A stretch of 44,453 bases of DNA, from assembly GCA_025765595.1 (NCBI GenBank), contig JAIVFH010000229.1:1-44453 (forward strand), in the 5' to 3' direction. A model generated the notes under the pieces. It made no database searches, was not told the origin of the DNA, and saw only the letters and a list, made by a program, of their open reading frames with translations. This DNA comes from Obelidium mucronatum. Its lineage: Eukaryota > Chytridiomycota > Chytridiomycetes > Chytridiales > Chytriomycetaceae. Shown here piece after piece: positions 32,060 to 41,938 of this stretch; the stretch's first letter is position 1; the number at the start of each line of letters is the position of its first letter. The position numbers and the translations under genes were made by a program.

Positions 32060-32104
32060 TTGAGATTTTTGATTTATTTAAATTGCTCACTTTATTGATG
32101 ATGT

Positions 32105-33100
32105 TCACAGAAAAACTGCTTCCTTCACAGATTGTTGGGCAAACACCTTCCCGGCGTCATGGCCGCAATCATGGACAACAATCGTTTTGACTGCAACAGC
32201 CACATCCATGCCGTTCTGTGCAAAAATATCCCGGCAGCAATTCCTGAGATAGTGGACATACACACAGGCACGTTCGAACCGATGGGACTTGCACTGAACA
32301 AGAGCTTGAGGACTGGAATCGAGTGAATCACCTCCTTTCGTGTCATCAGAAACAAGTATAAACGTTATTGGAATTGCCAGAGCCCTTTTTCGAATAACTT
32401 CCAAGGTATCGGCTGACTCTGAAAGCAGGGAAGAGGGAATATTGTTCAAGCCATATTTCCAGTCATTGTAACCATTCAGCGCATCTGATTCGATTGGCAA
32501 GATGAAGTCCTTCTCTGATACTTGAGATTCAAGTGTGATGTTTGTCAACGTTGGATCAATTCGAAGGGGGTGAAGGTACAGCCAAGACGAAGAAGTTCCA
32601 AGAACGAGGGAAACATTGGTTTTATCCCGGATCTGTTGAAGTATTGTTGAGACGGCTGCGAATCGATTCCAAAACTGAGCACCCGCAGAGAACCCCAATA
32701 AAACCAGATGCGTTGGCGAATGGATGTTAACGGCGTGTGCCAAGAGAATATCAGCCATTGCAAACGATGTCAGCTGCGGTGGAGACAACGCGGGATCATT
32801 CGTTGATGATGGCGCAATAATCGGAGTCTTGCCTTCACAATAGTCGCCGCCCTTTGCAAACAGAATATTGGATGCAGACAAATTCGATCCGCCGAGTTTG
32901 GCGGTTGCAAAGAGCGGCGCCAGAACGAGCGAGTCGTTGGCCAATCCAGTGCAATCAGTCACGAGTTGGAGCGTATCATCGATTCGTCGCTTCATCCCAT
33001 GCACAACAACCACTACTCGACGAATTGTTGAGCATCCTTTCCAGGAATACACGGGTAGTGTTTGTGACGTATGAGGGAGCAGAAAATCACTGCGTTCCAT
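32105..33100 (-). CDS. Alpha/beta-hydrolase fold protein
   Basis: Single-exon gene of 331 aa. RRVVVVVHGMKRR (about 27-39) resembles the strand and oxyanion region of alpha/beta hydrolases. The nucleophile elbow is GFSAGAQ with Ser138, and a late VHDCGHDAG supplies a candidate catalytic His314; an acidic residue in FILVSDDTKGG is a candidate third member. No signal peptide is evident. The substrate cannot be inferred. The ATG at 33100 is used; upstream in-frame TTG is not credible. It lies 160 bp after the P-loop NTPase gene and 45 bp before the ARF-GEF ATG, with two AATAAA hexamers in that short gap. Confidence 0.7.
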   Translation of the reverse strand: MERSDFLLPHTSQTLPVYSWKGCSTIRRVVVVVHGMKRRIDDTLQLVTDCTGLANDSLVLAPLFATAKLGGSNLSASNILFAKGGDYCEGKTPIIAPSSTNDPALSPPQLTSFAMADILLAHAVNIHSPTHLVLLGFSAGAQFWNRFAAVSTILQQIRDKTNVSLVLGTSSSWLYLHPLRIDPTLTNITLESQVSEKDFILPIESDALNGYNDWKYGLNNIPSSLLSESADTLEVIRKRALAIPITFILVSDDTKGGDSLDSSPQALVQCKSHRFERACVYVHYLRNCCRDIFAQNGMDVAVAVKTIVVHDCGHDAGKVFAQQSVKEAVFL

Positions 33101-33260
33101 TCTCAATTCAATAAATACAAACCATCAAACATTGAACCTAAAAAAATACTGCGCACCCTCAAGAAAAGGGTGCGAAATTTATAGCTGAAGGCTGAAAATG
33201 GTTAAGTATTTAAAACCAAACTACAGTCAACTTTATCAATCCCCAGGAACCCCTTGTTAC

Positions 33261-34605
33261 TTAAATCAACATTGTCAACTCCTCCAGACTTGGTCTTCTT
33301 GTGATACTATAACGCAATACAATCCCAACAGCATTAGATGACGGAATCAAAACGTAGATACCATTTCTCTCCACCTGTGAAACAGTTTTAATCTTGGTTT
33401 GTGTCAGCAAAAAACATTCACCTTGCGAAAAACTTTATCAACAGCTGGTTGTTGCAGTCCCTTTTTTACCAACAGCTCGTCTTCGATTTGGTTTTTCTCC
33501 TGATCAAACAACTCGATAGTCTTTTTCATATGCGGGTGATTCTTTTTGGCTGTTCTGACCAGGTCAATTGCCGCTGAAACTTCATCACATAGAAGTCTCC
33601 CAATGACTTGACGTTCGAGAGGAAGGTTGGGCTCCTGAGAATGTGCAGCAGAATAAGGATAGGGGAATTAAAATAAAGAACCAAACCTTATCCAGTTGCA
33701 TTTCCAATTCGTCCCACAGTTTCTGATATTTTGATGGATTACCGCCAAGCACTCCCCACAAAACATTACCCATTAGATTCCTGGTCGCAACAACAATCAA
33801 ACAGCCAAACTGAGGAAGACTTTCAATCATCTGTCGGTCCATTGAATCAATGCATCGAACACGTCCTCGATTTGTTTGTGTCACACATTCGTCAATTGAG
33901 TTGGGCAAAGAATCCAAAATCACGCGCAAATGGAGATCATCCGTAAGTGTACGCACAGCAGCAGCGACACCTGCACACTTATCCTCCTTCATCCTTTCTG
34001 TGACGGTGACTACCACAATAGGTGTTCTTCCAAAAGTAATCACCTTGTACCAAAAGACGACTCTTTTGTTATTGCTCATTAGATCCCAGAAAGAGCTGCG
34101 CAATCCAGTCAAGCCTCTCAGGGCGCTTTCAATGATCTTGTCTTGACTGTGGCCAGGCTGAGCTGTGACGCGAATAACTCCACAAGTTTTATAAACAGCA
34201 GAATCGATTAAGCAGGACTTTCCAACTCCTTTCTCTCCAGTCACTGTTTTGGAATGTAAGCATGGACATCAACAAGAGCTGTCTGAGGTAACCGCTGGTG
34301 GCCAAGTGAGAATTTGACTGGAGTTTACACATTCACTCACCAACAATGTACTTTTGACCCCAAGTCTTTCGAGAAATGTCTTTTCGAAGCAAATTCAGCT
34401 CTGTTGTGCGAACGGACTGAATAGGCCGACTTTGGAGAAACCGACTGCGAAAGGCCACCCATCCAGCACGGACGGGGCCAATGCGAGGGACTACCTGGGC
34501 AAACGAAGCAGCTCCAATAACTCCAACAGATGCGCTCACGTAGGGTAGTAATGGGGCAATACCCGTAACAGCCCGAGACACCACCTCGATCAAAAAAGGT
34601 GTCAT
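33261..34605 (-). CDS. P-loop NTPase of unrecognised family
   Basis: Four exons (34605-34341, 34243-33687, 33634-33422, 33374-33261) encode 382 aa. A Gly/Ala-rich hydrophobic N-terminal stretch (VSASVGVIGAASFAQVVP) could be a membrane or organelle-targeting segment. After RTTELNLLRKDISRKTW a Walker A motif, VTGEKGVGKSCLI, starts at 89 with the invariant Lys97 and Ser98, created across intron 1. It is followed by VIRVTAQPGHSQDKIIESAL. A Walker B-like LRVILDSLP lies near residue 180, and IVVATRNLMGN resembles a sensor-1 strand. This is STAND/AAA-like architecture, but I cannot assign the protein to a known subfamily or pathway. Its ATG is 29 bp after the stop of the CoA-ligase gene. Confidence 0.65.
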
Positions 34606-34634
34606 TATTTTAGGGATTTTATTCAACCTGACCC

Positions 34635-36685
34635 CTATAACTTTGCTTTTTTCAAGTTGGCAGCATCTTGAACGCGCAAGATTCTCCGCAAGATCTTTCC
34701 ACTGGCCGCTTTTGGAATCTCATTGACAAACTCCACTCCACCACGAAGTCTCTTGTGTGGCGCCACCTTCTTGTCAATGAATTCAATTATTTCTGATTCG
34801 GTAAGACTGGAATTGGCCTGCAAAAGTGTGTTGAGGTGAAACATTGTGTATAGCAAATAAAAACAAAGTCACCTGCAAAACCACGAAAGCTCGAGGAACC
34901 TCGCCACCAGACTCATCTGCTCTTCCAATCACAGCTGCATCTGCAATCTGCGGGTGCTCAATCAGGTACGCCTCCAATTCTGCAGGGGCAACTTGGAATC
35001 CTTTATACTTGATCAACTCCTTCAACCTGTCGACAATGAAAAAGACTCCTTGATCATTGACTTTCGCGATATCGCCTGTAGTGTGTGAAACACACCAAAA
35101 AAAAAAGTTGGAATCTTGCAAATCAGAGACGCAATGTCAATTTTTTCAAACCAGTATGGAGCCACTTTTCGGAATCAATCGTTTCAGCCGTAGCCTTGGC
35201 ATTATTATGGTATCCCTTCATAATATTGGGACCACGAACCCAGAGTTCCCCTTCGGCACCTGCAGGTGCATCTTTACCAGTTTCAGGGTTGACCAATCTC
35301 GCTTCAACGCTTGGAATTAAATGCCCAATTGATCCTGGAAACTTCAACGCCACTGTTTTTTTTTTTTGAAATCAAGTTTAGTCAGGAAAAAAAAACTCTA
35401 CCGCCTTCGGAATTTTTAACATACATGACGAGGGAAGCATATGCGTAATCGGCGAAGTCTCCGTCATTCCATACCCTTGAAACAACGGAACCTTGAGTCT
35501 CTGAAACACTCCATCCACAACCTCAGCACCCAACGGAGCCGCCCCACTCATCAACCCACGAAGTTTCGGGAATTTGAATTGATCAACAATAGGATGCTTT
35601 GCCAAAGCAACCGCAATGGGAGGCACAATATGCGCCGCAGTCACTTGGTATTTCGCCAGCGACGACAAGAATAAAGGCAAGTCAAACTTTGGGAAAACCA
35701 CAACACTACAGCTTTGGTGGAACGCAACGTGCAATGCAAGCGTGAGTCCGTAAATATGGAAGAACGGTAACACGCCTGTCCAGACGTCTCCTGAAAACAC
35801 TTCGCGTGCCTTTTTTTGGAATGCGTCGAATTGGATCACGTTCGCAATCACATTGTATTGGGTTGTTTCGACTCCTTTTGAGAGACCTGTTGTTCCGGAG
35901 GAGTAGCAGAGGTAGGCGGGTTTTTCGGTGATTTCTTGGCGTGTGAATTTGATTTGGGGGAGTGGCTTCTTGTTGGAGGTGGATATCTGGTTCACGGATC
36001 GGCGCGTGGGGCCAGGGTAGGAAGCAGTTGAATCATCGAGAAGAATGATTTTGTCTTCAGAGATGCCTACTTTGCGGGCTGCAGCAAGAGCCGTGTTCAA
36101 GAATAGTGGGTGGACAAAGAGGAAGCGGGCGCCTGAATCTTTGAGCTGGAACGCCAATTCGTTCTCATTGTAGGTAGGATTTGCTGGAGAGATGGTTCCA
36201 CCGGCTTTGAGAACAGCATGGACAATCACAGGGAATCTACATTCTTGTTAGTGATGGAGAATCAGATAAACAAGTAGAAATAAGGGGGGAGACACCCAAC
36301 TGAACGTGATTAGGACTAAACAACCCAACAACATTCCACTTTTTAAACTCCAGAGTCCCGTAGAGTGCAGCAGCAAGCGCATCAATAGACGCCAAGAGTG
36401 CTTTGAAGGACGTTGTCTTGCCCGAAACAGCATCAATCAAAGCCGTCGCGTTGCTGTTTCTCTTATCTTGCGAAAACACAATGTTGTGGATATCGACTGT
36501 ACAGGCAGTGAAGGAATAAGATCAGTATAGTCTATGATGAGCATTTCTTCCCAAACAAACACGCCATACCCGTATCAGGGACGGCAGCTGGCCCGTACTT
36601 GCTTTCGAAGATCTGTAATATTCATTGAACATAATTAGGCAATTATGGTGCACGCGTAGTTAAGCCTTATGTTTACATGTGCCAT
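34635..36685 (-). CDS. 4-coumarate-CoA-ligase-like acyl-CoA synthetase, PTS1 end
   Basis: ANL-superfamily adenylate-forming enzyme that activates a carboxylic acid to its CoA thioester. Seven exons (36685-36677, 36612-36570, 36496-36301, 36236-35425, 35352-35152, 35075-34873, 34817-34635) give 548 aa. The first exon is only 9 nt (Met-Ala-His). Motifs are [10 protein letters not shown] (195-204), [24 protein letters not shown], the hinge region [20 protein letters not shown] and the catalytic-lysine loop [12 protein letters not shown]. The C-terminus is KAKL, a PTS1-type tripeptide (AKL), which points to the peroxisome and to fatty or aromatic acids rather than lignin precursors. Intron 3 uses GTTGGG as donor, chosen because it yields [19 protein letters not shown]. 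The gene is divergent from ALG12, with 46 bp between ATGs. Confidence 0.9.
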
Positions 36686-36731
36686 TATTCAAGAGAAACC
36701 AAATAAAGAGAATTTTCAGAATTTAAAAATC
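36686..36731. promoter_or_regulatory. 46-bp divergent intergenic segment, CoA ligase and ALG12
   Basis: The divergent ATGs at 36685 and 36732 are 46 bp apart. The segment is A-rich, with AAATAAAG and no clear TATA box. Promoter elements probably overlap the first intron of the ligase gene or the ALG12 coding region. Confidence 0.45.
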
Positions 36732-38993
36732 ATGACCAAAGAAAAGATAGAGAACACCAAGGACAAGGAAGAAGAGAAACCTCAACCCGTCTCGCTATTT
36801 TCAGCCAAAGTTCTGACAGACGACAGCACCAATATCAACCACCATGACCTGATAGCCATTCTGCCAGGTACCAACAATAAAAAAAAAAGGGCTACATATT
36901 CACTTACTCTCAACAGGCGCCTTGTACGATCTGCTTATTTTAATGTTCATGATCCATGCCGTTCTGTTGGCTCCGTACACAAAAGTCGAGGAGAGCTTTA
37001 ATGTTCAGGCTGTTCACGATTTGATGCTTCTCCCTGTTTCTCAATTGAACGAGTACGATCACATGGTAAGCTTTTTAAGGGAAAGGTTATGCTTTTCTTA
37101 ACTCTTTTGCCCTTTCTTTTTTAAAAGTCTTTCCCCGGAGTTGTACCACGAACCTTTATCGGCCCTCTATTCATCAAACTGATTTCACAACCCGCAATCG
37201 CAGTCCTAACCGGCGACGGAAAATCCGAATTAACATCAGACTGGTACCTTTACATTGCCCGAATCACACTCACAATCCTCACGGTCCACTCACTCCGAAT
37301 CTTGCGTTTATCAATTGCACGAGTCTTTGGATACACTGTCTCTGCGTTTTTCGCTTTGGTCTGCTTGAGTCAGTTCCATTTGGTGTTTTGGGGGTCGCGA
37401 TTGATTCCAAACACGTTTGCTTTGATTCTTGTCAATTATGGGGTTTCGTCTTGGATTGCTTCTTGGAAACCTGTTACTAGGAAGGAGATTGTTGATCAGT
37501 TTCGGGAACGGGAGCGTATTTTTGGCAGTATGTGTTTTTTTTTTCTATCATTGTTTTTTACTTTGACACTAAAACCCATGGTAAAGGCCCACCAACCTCA
37601 CTTGCTGAGGGAAGAACACGAAAAATTCCAACCCTGAAAAAGCAGCTAGCTGAACCACCTATATCGTCCCACGCCGCCGGCTTGATCGTTTTCATCTTAT
37701 TTGCGGCAATCGTCTTTCGCATGGAGTTACTCGCTCTCTTGGGACCCATCCTATTATCAGAAATCTTTATTTACAAACATTTGAAATTCTTTCCTGTATT
37801 CCTGACATGCATCCTCACTGGAATCGTATCTCTGGCACTCACGCTCTCCATCGACACTGTTTTTTGGAACACCACGACCACCAAAGACACGCTCATGTGG
37901 CCAGAGCTGGAAGTATTCAAATTCAACGTATTGGAAGGAAGGTCCAAGGAATATGGAGTCTCTCCGGCTCATTTTTACTTTTCAAATCTGATTCCACGGA
38001 TCGCGACTGTTGCGTATCCACTTGCCGTGTTTGCTTACATCAAAGACCCACGCGTTCGTAGAATCATGAATCCTGTTATTATTTTCTTGACTACAATGTC
38101 TTTGATTGGACATAAGGTAAACACTTTTTTTTTTAAAAAACCCGTTCCCTTTTTTTATTTTTCTTCTTACTTGTTGAATGTATCTCAAAAACACACAGGA
38201 ATGGAGATTCATTTTCCCAATCCTTCCCCTCATCAACCTCTCCGCCGCCATCACCTTGACAAGAATCCACCGTCTCGGCTTCCTCACACCTGCAACCCGC
38301 CCACCCAATACAATCGGCACCCCTTCCTTCTTCCACACACTTCTTGCCCTCCTCCTTCCTTGCCTACTTCTCGCCAGCTTCGTTTTCGCGAATATCGCTG
38401 CAGAGATTAGTAGCTTGAATTACCCGGGCGGCGTCGCCATGAAGGCAATCCACCAATTCATCCCTCCTTCTTCAACATCAGACGTGTCTGTAAAAGTGCA
38501 TATGGATGTGTACACTTGTCAGACGGGTGCGAGTCGGTTCATGGAGCTGGGGAGACCGGTTGGGTGGGAGTATAGTAAAGTGGAAGGGTTGGTGAAGGGT
38601 AGTGAGTTTGTGGAGAGGGGGTATACTCATTTGTTGACGACGACGCCAGAGGTTCATGTGGGAGAAGGGTGGGATAATGATGATAATGATGAGGATCGTG
38701 TAAAGTTGGGAGACAGTGTTGGAGGAGAGGGTGAGAAGGCTGCGGCGAATGGGGATGGTCTAAAGAAGTGGGATGTTGTCCCTGGGTATATTCACGCGCT
38801 AAAAGGCGTAAAGGTGGTGTTTGGACCTGGTGGTTGGAAAGCCTGGGTTGCTGAATCTGTGGAGAAGGTGACGAGGGGTGATTTGAAGTGGATACCTAAA
38901 AAGTTTGTTTATGGCATCAAGTTGCCGATTGAGGTTCAGATGGAACCAAAGATTTACTTGTTGGAACGAAAGGGATGGAAAAAGTCGACATGA
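36732..38993 (+). CDS. ALG12: ALG12 alpha-1,6-mannosyltransferase
   Basis: Dolichyl-P-Man-dependent mannosyltransferase (GT22) that adds the alpha-1,6 mannose to Man7GlcNAc2-PP-dolichol in the ER lumen during N-glycan assembly. Five exons (36732-36867, 36917-37065, 37128-37527, 37587-38116, 38199-38993) encode 669 aa. Family landmarks are YTKVEESFNVQAVHD in the first lumenal loop (GT-C acidic motif), YDHM|SFPGVVPRTFIGPL across intron 2, a series of membrane segments, SIDTVFWNTTTTKDTLMWPE, FNVLEGRSKEYGVSPAHFYF, and HK|EWRFIFPILPLINLSAA across intron 4. The last about 160 residues form a hydrophilic tail with an Asp/Asn-rich insert, longer than in human ALG12. It is convergent with RMD5 (58 bp between stops). 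Confidence 0.93.
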
Positions 38994-39051
38994 GTTTTTT
39001 TTTTCGGTTTTATTAAAAAAAGTTGACGAATGAGAAACTGGGTTTTTGTTG

Positions 39052-40353
39052 CTAAAAGTACACCATCACGGCCTGCTCTCCCTTTCCTTCGGATGGGCAG
39101 TATGGACATTTGAATTTTGTTGCCATGTTTCCTTTTCCAAGACGCAGCAAACTTTCTTTGCAAACAACGTGGCCACACACCATCATCTACATATAAAGAC
39201 GTGATTAAATCAAGGGTGCAAGTTGATTCATTGATACAACTTACCATGGGTGGATTCTCCTTTGTGCCAAGCTCTTTGCTCACAGGGCACGCAAATATGG
39301 AATGAAATCGCTGACGATCCAAGAGAGGAATCTCGACTGGAAGTTCTCCTTGAGTGCTCCATTCCAAACCACTTTGCTCCTTCAAAATCGACGACATTTT
39401 TATAATGGTGGGTAGCGCATTCACACCGACTGAGACACATGTATGGAGAGGGGATTCCGCTGGGAGATGACGAAGCAGGCAGAAATCACGCGTAAATTGA
39501 TGGCTTAAATCACTCCAGGCGGTGTTTTCGGTCAGACTCTTGTAGGGCGACTGTGCAATTTTGTTTGTATACAAGAGACAGCACATGAGTTTCTGAATCT
39601 CTGTGGTTGTGTTTAGTTTCAACTTTCAACTTTCAACTTTGTTAAACCTTTCATGTGGGCGTCCTTGAATGGACTCAGCTTTTCTTTTGCGTATTCCAGG
39701 GCAGCGTCTCTGTTCCCAGCGCACACGCCGCTCACGCCAAACAGCAGCTTGAGGAACTGCAGCCGCACGACGTGGAACTCCAGGTCCGAGTCCAGCAGCT
39801 TCAGACTCGCCGAGTGAGTGTGCACCCACTGCATCGCGGGCGCGAGGTCGAAGCGCTTGACGGCGTCGAGCACGCTGTACATGTCGGCAAAGTCCTCGGA
39901 CTCGTGCGGATCGTGAGTCACGTCTGTTGAAGTCGAAGCCGCCGCCTCCGCAAGCAGCGCGCGCGCCAGGCCGCCGCGCGCGTCTCTGACCAGGTGGCGC
40001 GCGACGGCGGCGCGCACGACGGCGGCGCACGGGGCGGCGTCGAGCGCGCGCGGGTTCCAGATGGCGTCGAGGTCGGCCTTGAAGCGCCGCTCGACGGCCT
40101 TGGCGTAGCGCGCGACCGCCGCGTGCGCGTCGCGGTGCGCGTCGAGGGCCGCGCGCTGCTCGCCGAGGATCTGCGCGGGCAGCGCCCCCGCGAGCGCAAG
40201 CGCGTCGGTGTCGGTGCTTGTGTCCGACGCCAGCGCCGCCTTCGCCGTCTGCAGCGCCGCAAGCACGCGCTCAATGCCCGCGAGCGACGCCGCCGCTGTC
40301 GTCTGCTGCTTGTCGAGGACGCGCGCCTTGTCAAAGTCGGCGAGGAGATCCAT
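39052..40353 (-). CDS. RMD5/GID2-like E3 ubiquitin ligase subunit
   Basis: RING-type subunit of the GID/CTLH ubiquitin ligase, which in yeast degrades gluconeogenic enzymes. Three exons (40353-39648, 39600-39245, 39186-39052) encode 398 aa. It has a CG-rich Ala-rich N-terminal helical region, a LisH-like segment (about 111-137), a CTLH segment (about 156-212, DMYSVLDAVKRFDLAPAMQW), EIQKLMCCLLYTNKIAQSPY, FHSIFACPVSKE, and the degenerate RING PPM|MMVCGHVVCKESLLRL with KFKCPYCPSE. It ends AVMVYF, close to the usual RMD5 end. The 47-nt intron 39601-39647 was inferred because the two frames join as MKEIQKLM; it contains three GTTGAAA repeats. It starts 35 bp after the capping enzyme stop. Confidence 0.9.
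39930..40345. other. CG-rich 5' exon block of RMD5
   Basis: About 400 bp of very GC- and CpG-rich coding sequence at the 5' end of RMD5, switching to ordinary composition towards 39700. Composition changes within one exon, so it is not a splice-boundary effect. It matches the blocks at the 5' ends of the ARF-GEF, MFSD1, sirtuin and NST1 genes. Confidence 0.65.
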
Positions 40354-40388
40354 CTCGACTTTTTATTGTTATTCTTTCTAACACTTAT

Positions 40389-41851
40389 TTATTTACCCTC
40401 CCGCTGCTTCCACTGCTCGCGGATCACGGCCGCATGCGCAACAATCTCATTCTGCTCCACATTGTCGCGTATCGAATCCATAATGCTGTGGTACACGCTC
40501 TCGTGGTTTGCATTCTCCTTGTCGTCGCGGAACCGGCTGAACCGCCACATCCCAGGCCAATTCGGATCATACCTGCACTCAATTATTTTACCATACCCCG
40601 GCGGGTTATACATCCAACTGAAATAGAGTATCTATCCGTCAGTGGGCCGACATGCACGTATTTTTGAAAAAAAAAAAAAAAAACAACACACTCAACTCTT
40701 GAGCAAGCTCCTCATCCGGAGTAAACTCCCCAAAATGAACATGCCCGTCCTTCCCGCCCTTTCATAGCATCAATGTATATCTCCCATCAATGTCCGGTCC
40801 GTCCAATTTAAAATCAACAGTATTCTCTTCACTTGGTTTCCATTTCAGCATTTTTTGACAAGTTCCAATTGCATACGGCGCTACTGATGACGTGAAAATA
40901 ACTCCATCGTTCTTGTGTTTCAATTTCGGTATCATTTCAAAAACTCGATCAACGTGGTAAGACAACTCTAGAGGTTTCACATCCAACCTATAACGTGTGT
41001 CAACTCCCTCCGACGTAGAAAAAAAAAGAGTAATCCAAAACGCACCCAAATGGCATACTCTCTGCATATCTCCGATCGCTTTTGAATAACTGTTTATACG
41101 GCTTCACGACATGTTCCTTCAATCGCCCCAATCTCGACGTGTACGGTTTAGATATCAGACTCTGGCCCATTGAAATAACACAATCGAATAACAAGAACCA
41201 CAGAATCTCCTGATGAATGAATGAATTTTTTTTTGTGAGTGTTGTTGTTGAGCTGGGGATCAAAAAGGCGTTCGTTTGTTGAATCCCATTTTTTTTACTC
41301 ACAACTCCCTTATCAATATCCAAAACTAACTCTCCATCCAAGACTGTATCGTTTTGAAACTCATGTATATTATCGGGTTGGTAAAGGAAGGTTGATCTTG
41401 TAATAACTGTTCTTTCTGTCCACCTTCAAAATTCAACACACAAGCCATTACTACAATAAAAACAACAACAAAAAATAACCACACTGCACCAGAAAAGTGT
41501 CGTAGCGTCCAGTATGTGCGTTCCGCGTGGTCAACAGCAAGCATCGAATCCCATCCGCCTTTTCACTCACAAAAAAGTTCTCCTCTTCAAGCAGCGACAA
41601 GTGGCTTTTGTTGAATGAGACTGGCTGCGCACCAGGAAACCGAGGGTCTCTTGAAACCCGGTTGTTATGTTTTTTTGATTGGTTGGTTGCGTTGAGTTTT
41701 GAAGCGACACCAGACAGAACAACAAAAGGCACACACACACACACACATACCTTCGCTCATTCACTTCGATTCCAAAGAGTCTCGACATGTGAATTCGCAG
41801 TTCAGTCAGTTGTGGGCCTTGAACTGGTATTCCTGGTATTGTTGGGAGCAT
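40389..41851 (-). CDS. mRNA guanylyltransferase (capping enzyme, Ceg1-like), frame-broken
   Basis: Transfers GMP to the 5' diphosphate end of nascent mRNA in the nucleus. Six exons (41851-41751, 41649-41490, 41423-41303, 41209-41059, 41003-40688, 40617-40389) give about 358 aa if two interruptions are bypassed. Motifs are RDPRFPGAQPVSFNKSHL, nucleotidyl-accepting Lys64 in SEKADGIRCLLL, DTVLDGELVLD, LKEHVVKPY, the IFTSSVAPYAIGT region, the KWKPSEENTVDFKL motif, and an OB-fold end with YDPNWPGMWRFSRFRDDK. Interruptions: a +1 frame break in exon 3 (VDRKNSYYKINLPLPTR then TAA at 41370-41372; one base skipped restores NIHEFQNDTVLDGEL), and an in-frame TGA at 40762-40764 where LMLW-KGG is expected. 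The enzyme is normally essential, so sequence error or a decayed allele must be considered. It is divergent from DRC9 (87 bp). Confidence 0.82.
41730..41747. repeat. (CA)9 microsatellite in capping-enzyme intron 1
   Basis: CA run of 18 nt within intron 41650-41750. On the coding strand it is a TG run directly after the donor GTATG, the same arrangement as the longer run in the ARF-GEF intron. Confidence 0.9.
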
Positions 41852-41938
41852 TGCAGTTTTAATGAGTATAAAAATAGTATAAAATAATATTATTGGACAA
41901 TCTCACAAAAAAAAAAAAATACAAAGGAAGAAAGAAAT

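Noticed and set aside
31302..32098. Long open frames on both strands across the CG-rich ARF-GEF first exon, including a 257-codon plus-strand frame
   Set aside because: Stop codons are AT-rich, so CG-rich DNA leaves all frames open. Only the frame that splices into the DCB/HUS region is supported.
34606..34626. TTG at 34626 as the start of the P-loop NTPase
   Set aside because: A non-ATG start overlapping the AATAAA of the upstream gene; the in-frame ATG at 34605 is sufficient.
40762..40764. TGA reassigned to tryptophan genome-wide
   Set aside because: TGA ends several intact genes in the window (SLC12, sirtuin, zinc-finger protein, NST1, ALG12) at natural C-termini, and TGG is used normally.
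41004..41058. A third +1 shift in the capping enzyme at AGT TGA CAC, or a 34-nt intron
   Set aside because: A normal 55-nt intron (donor GTATGC, acceptor GGGAG, poly-T tract) joins the two frames in phase, so no shift is needed there.
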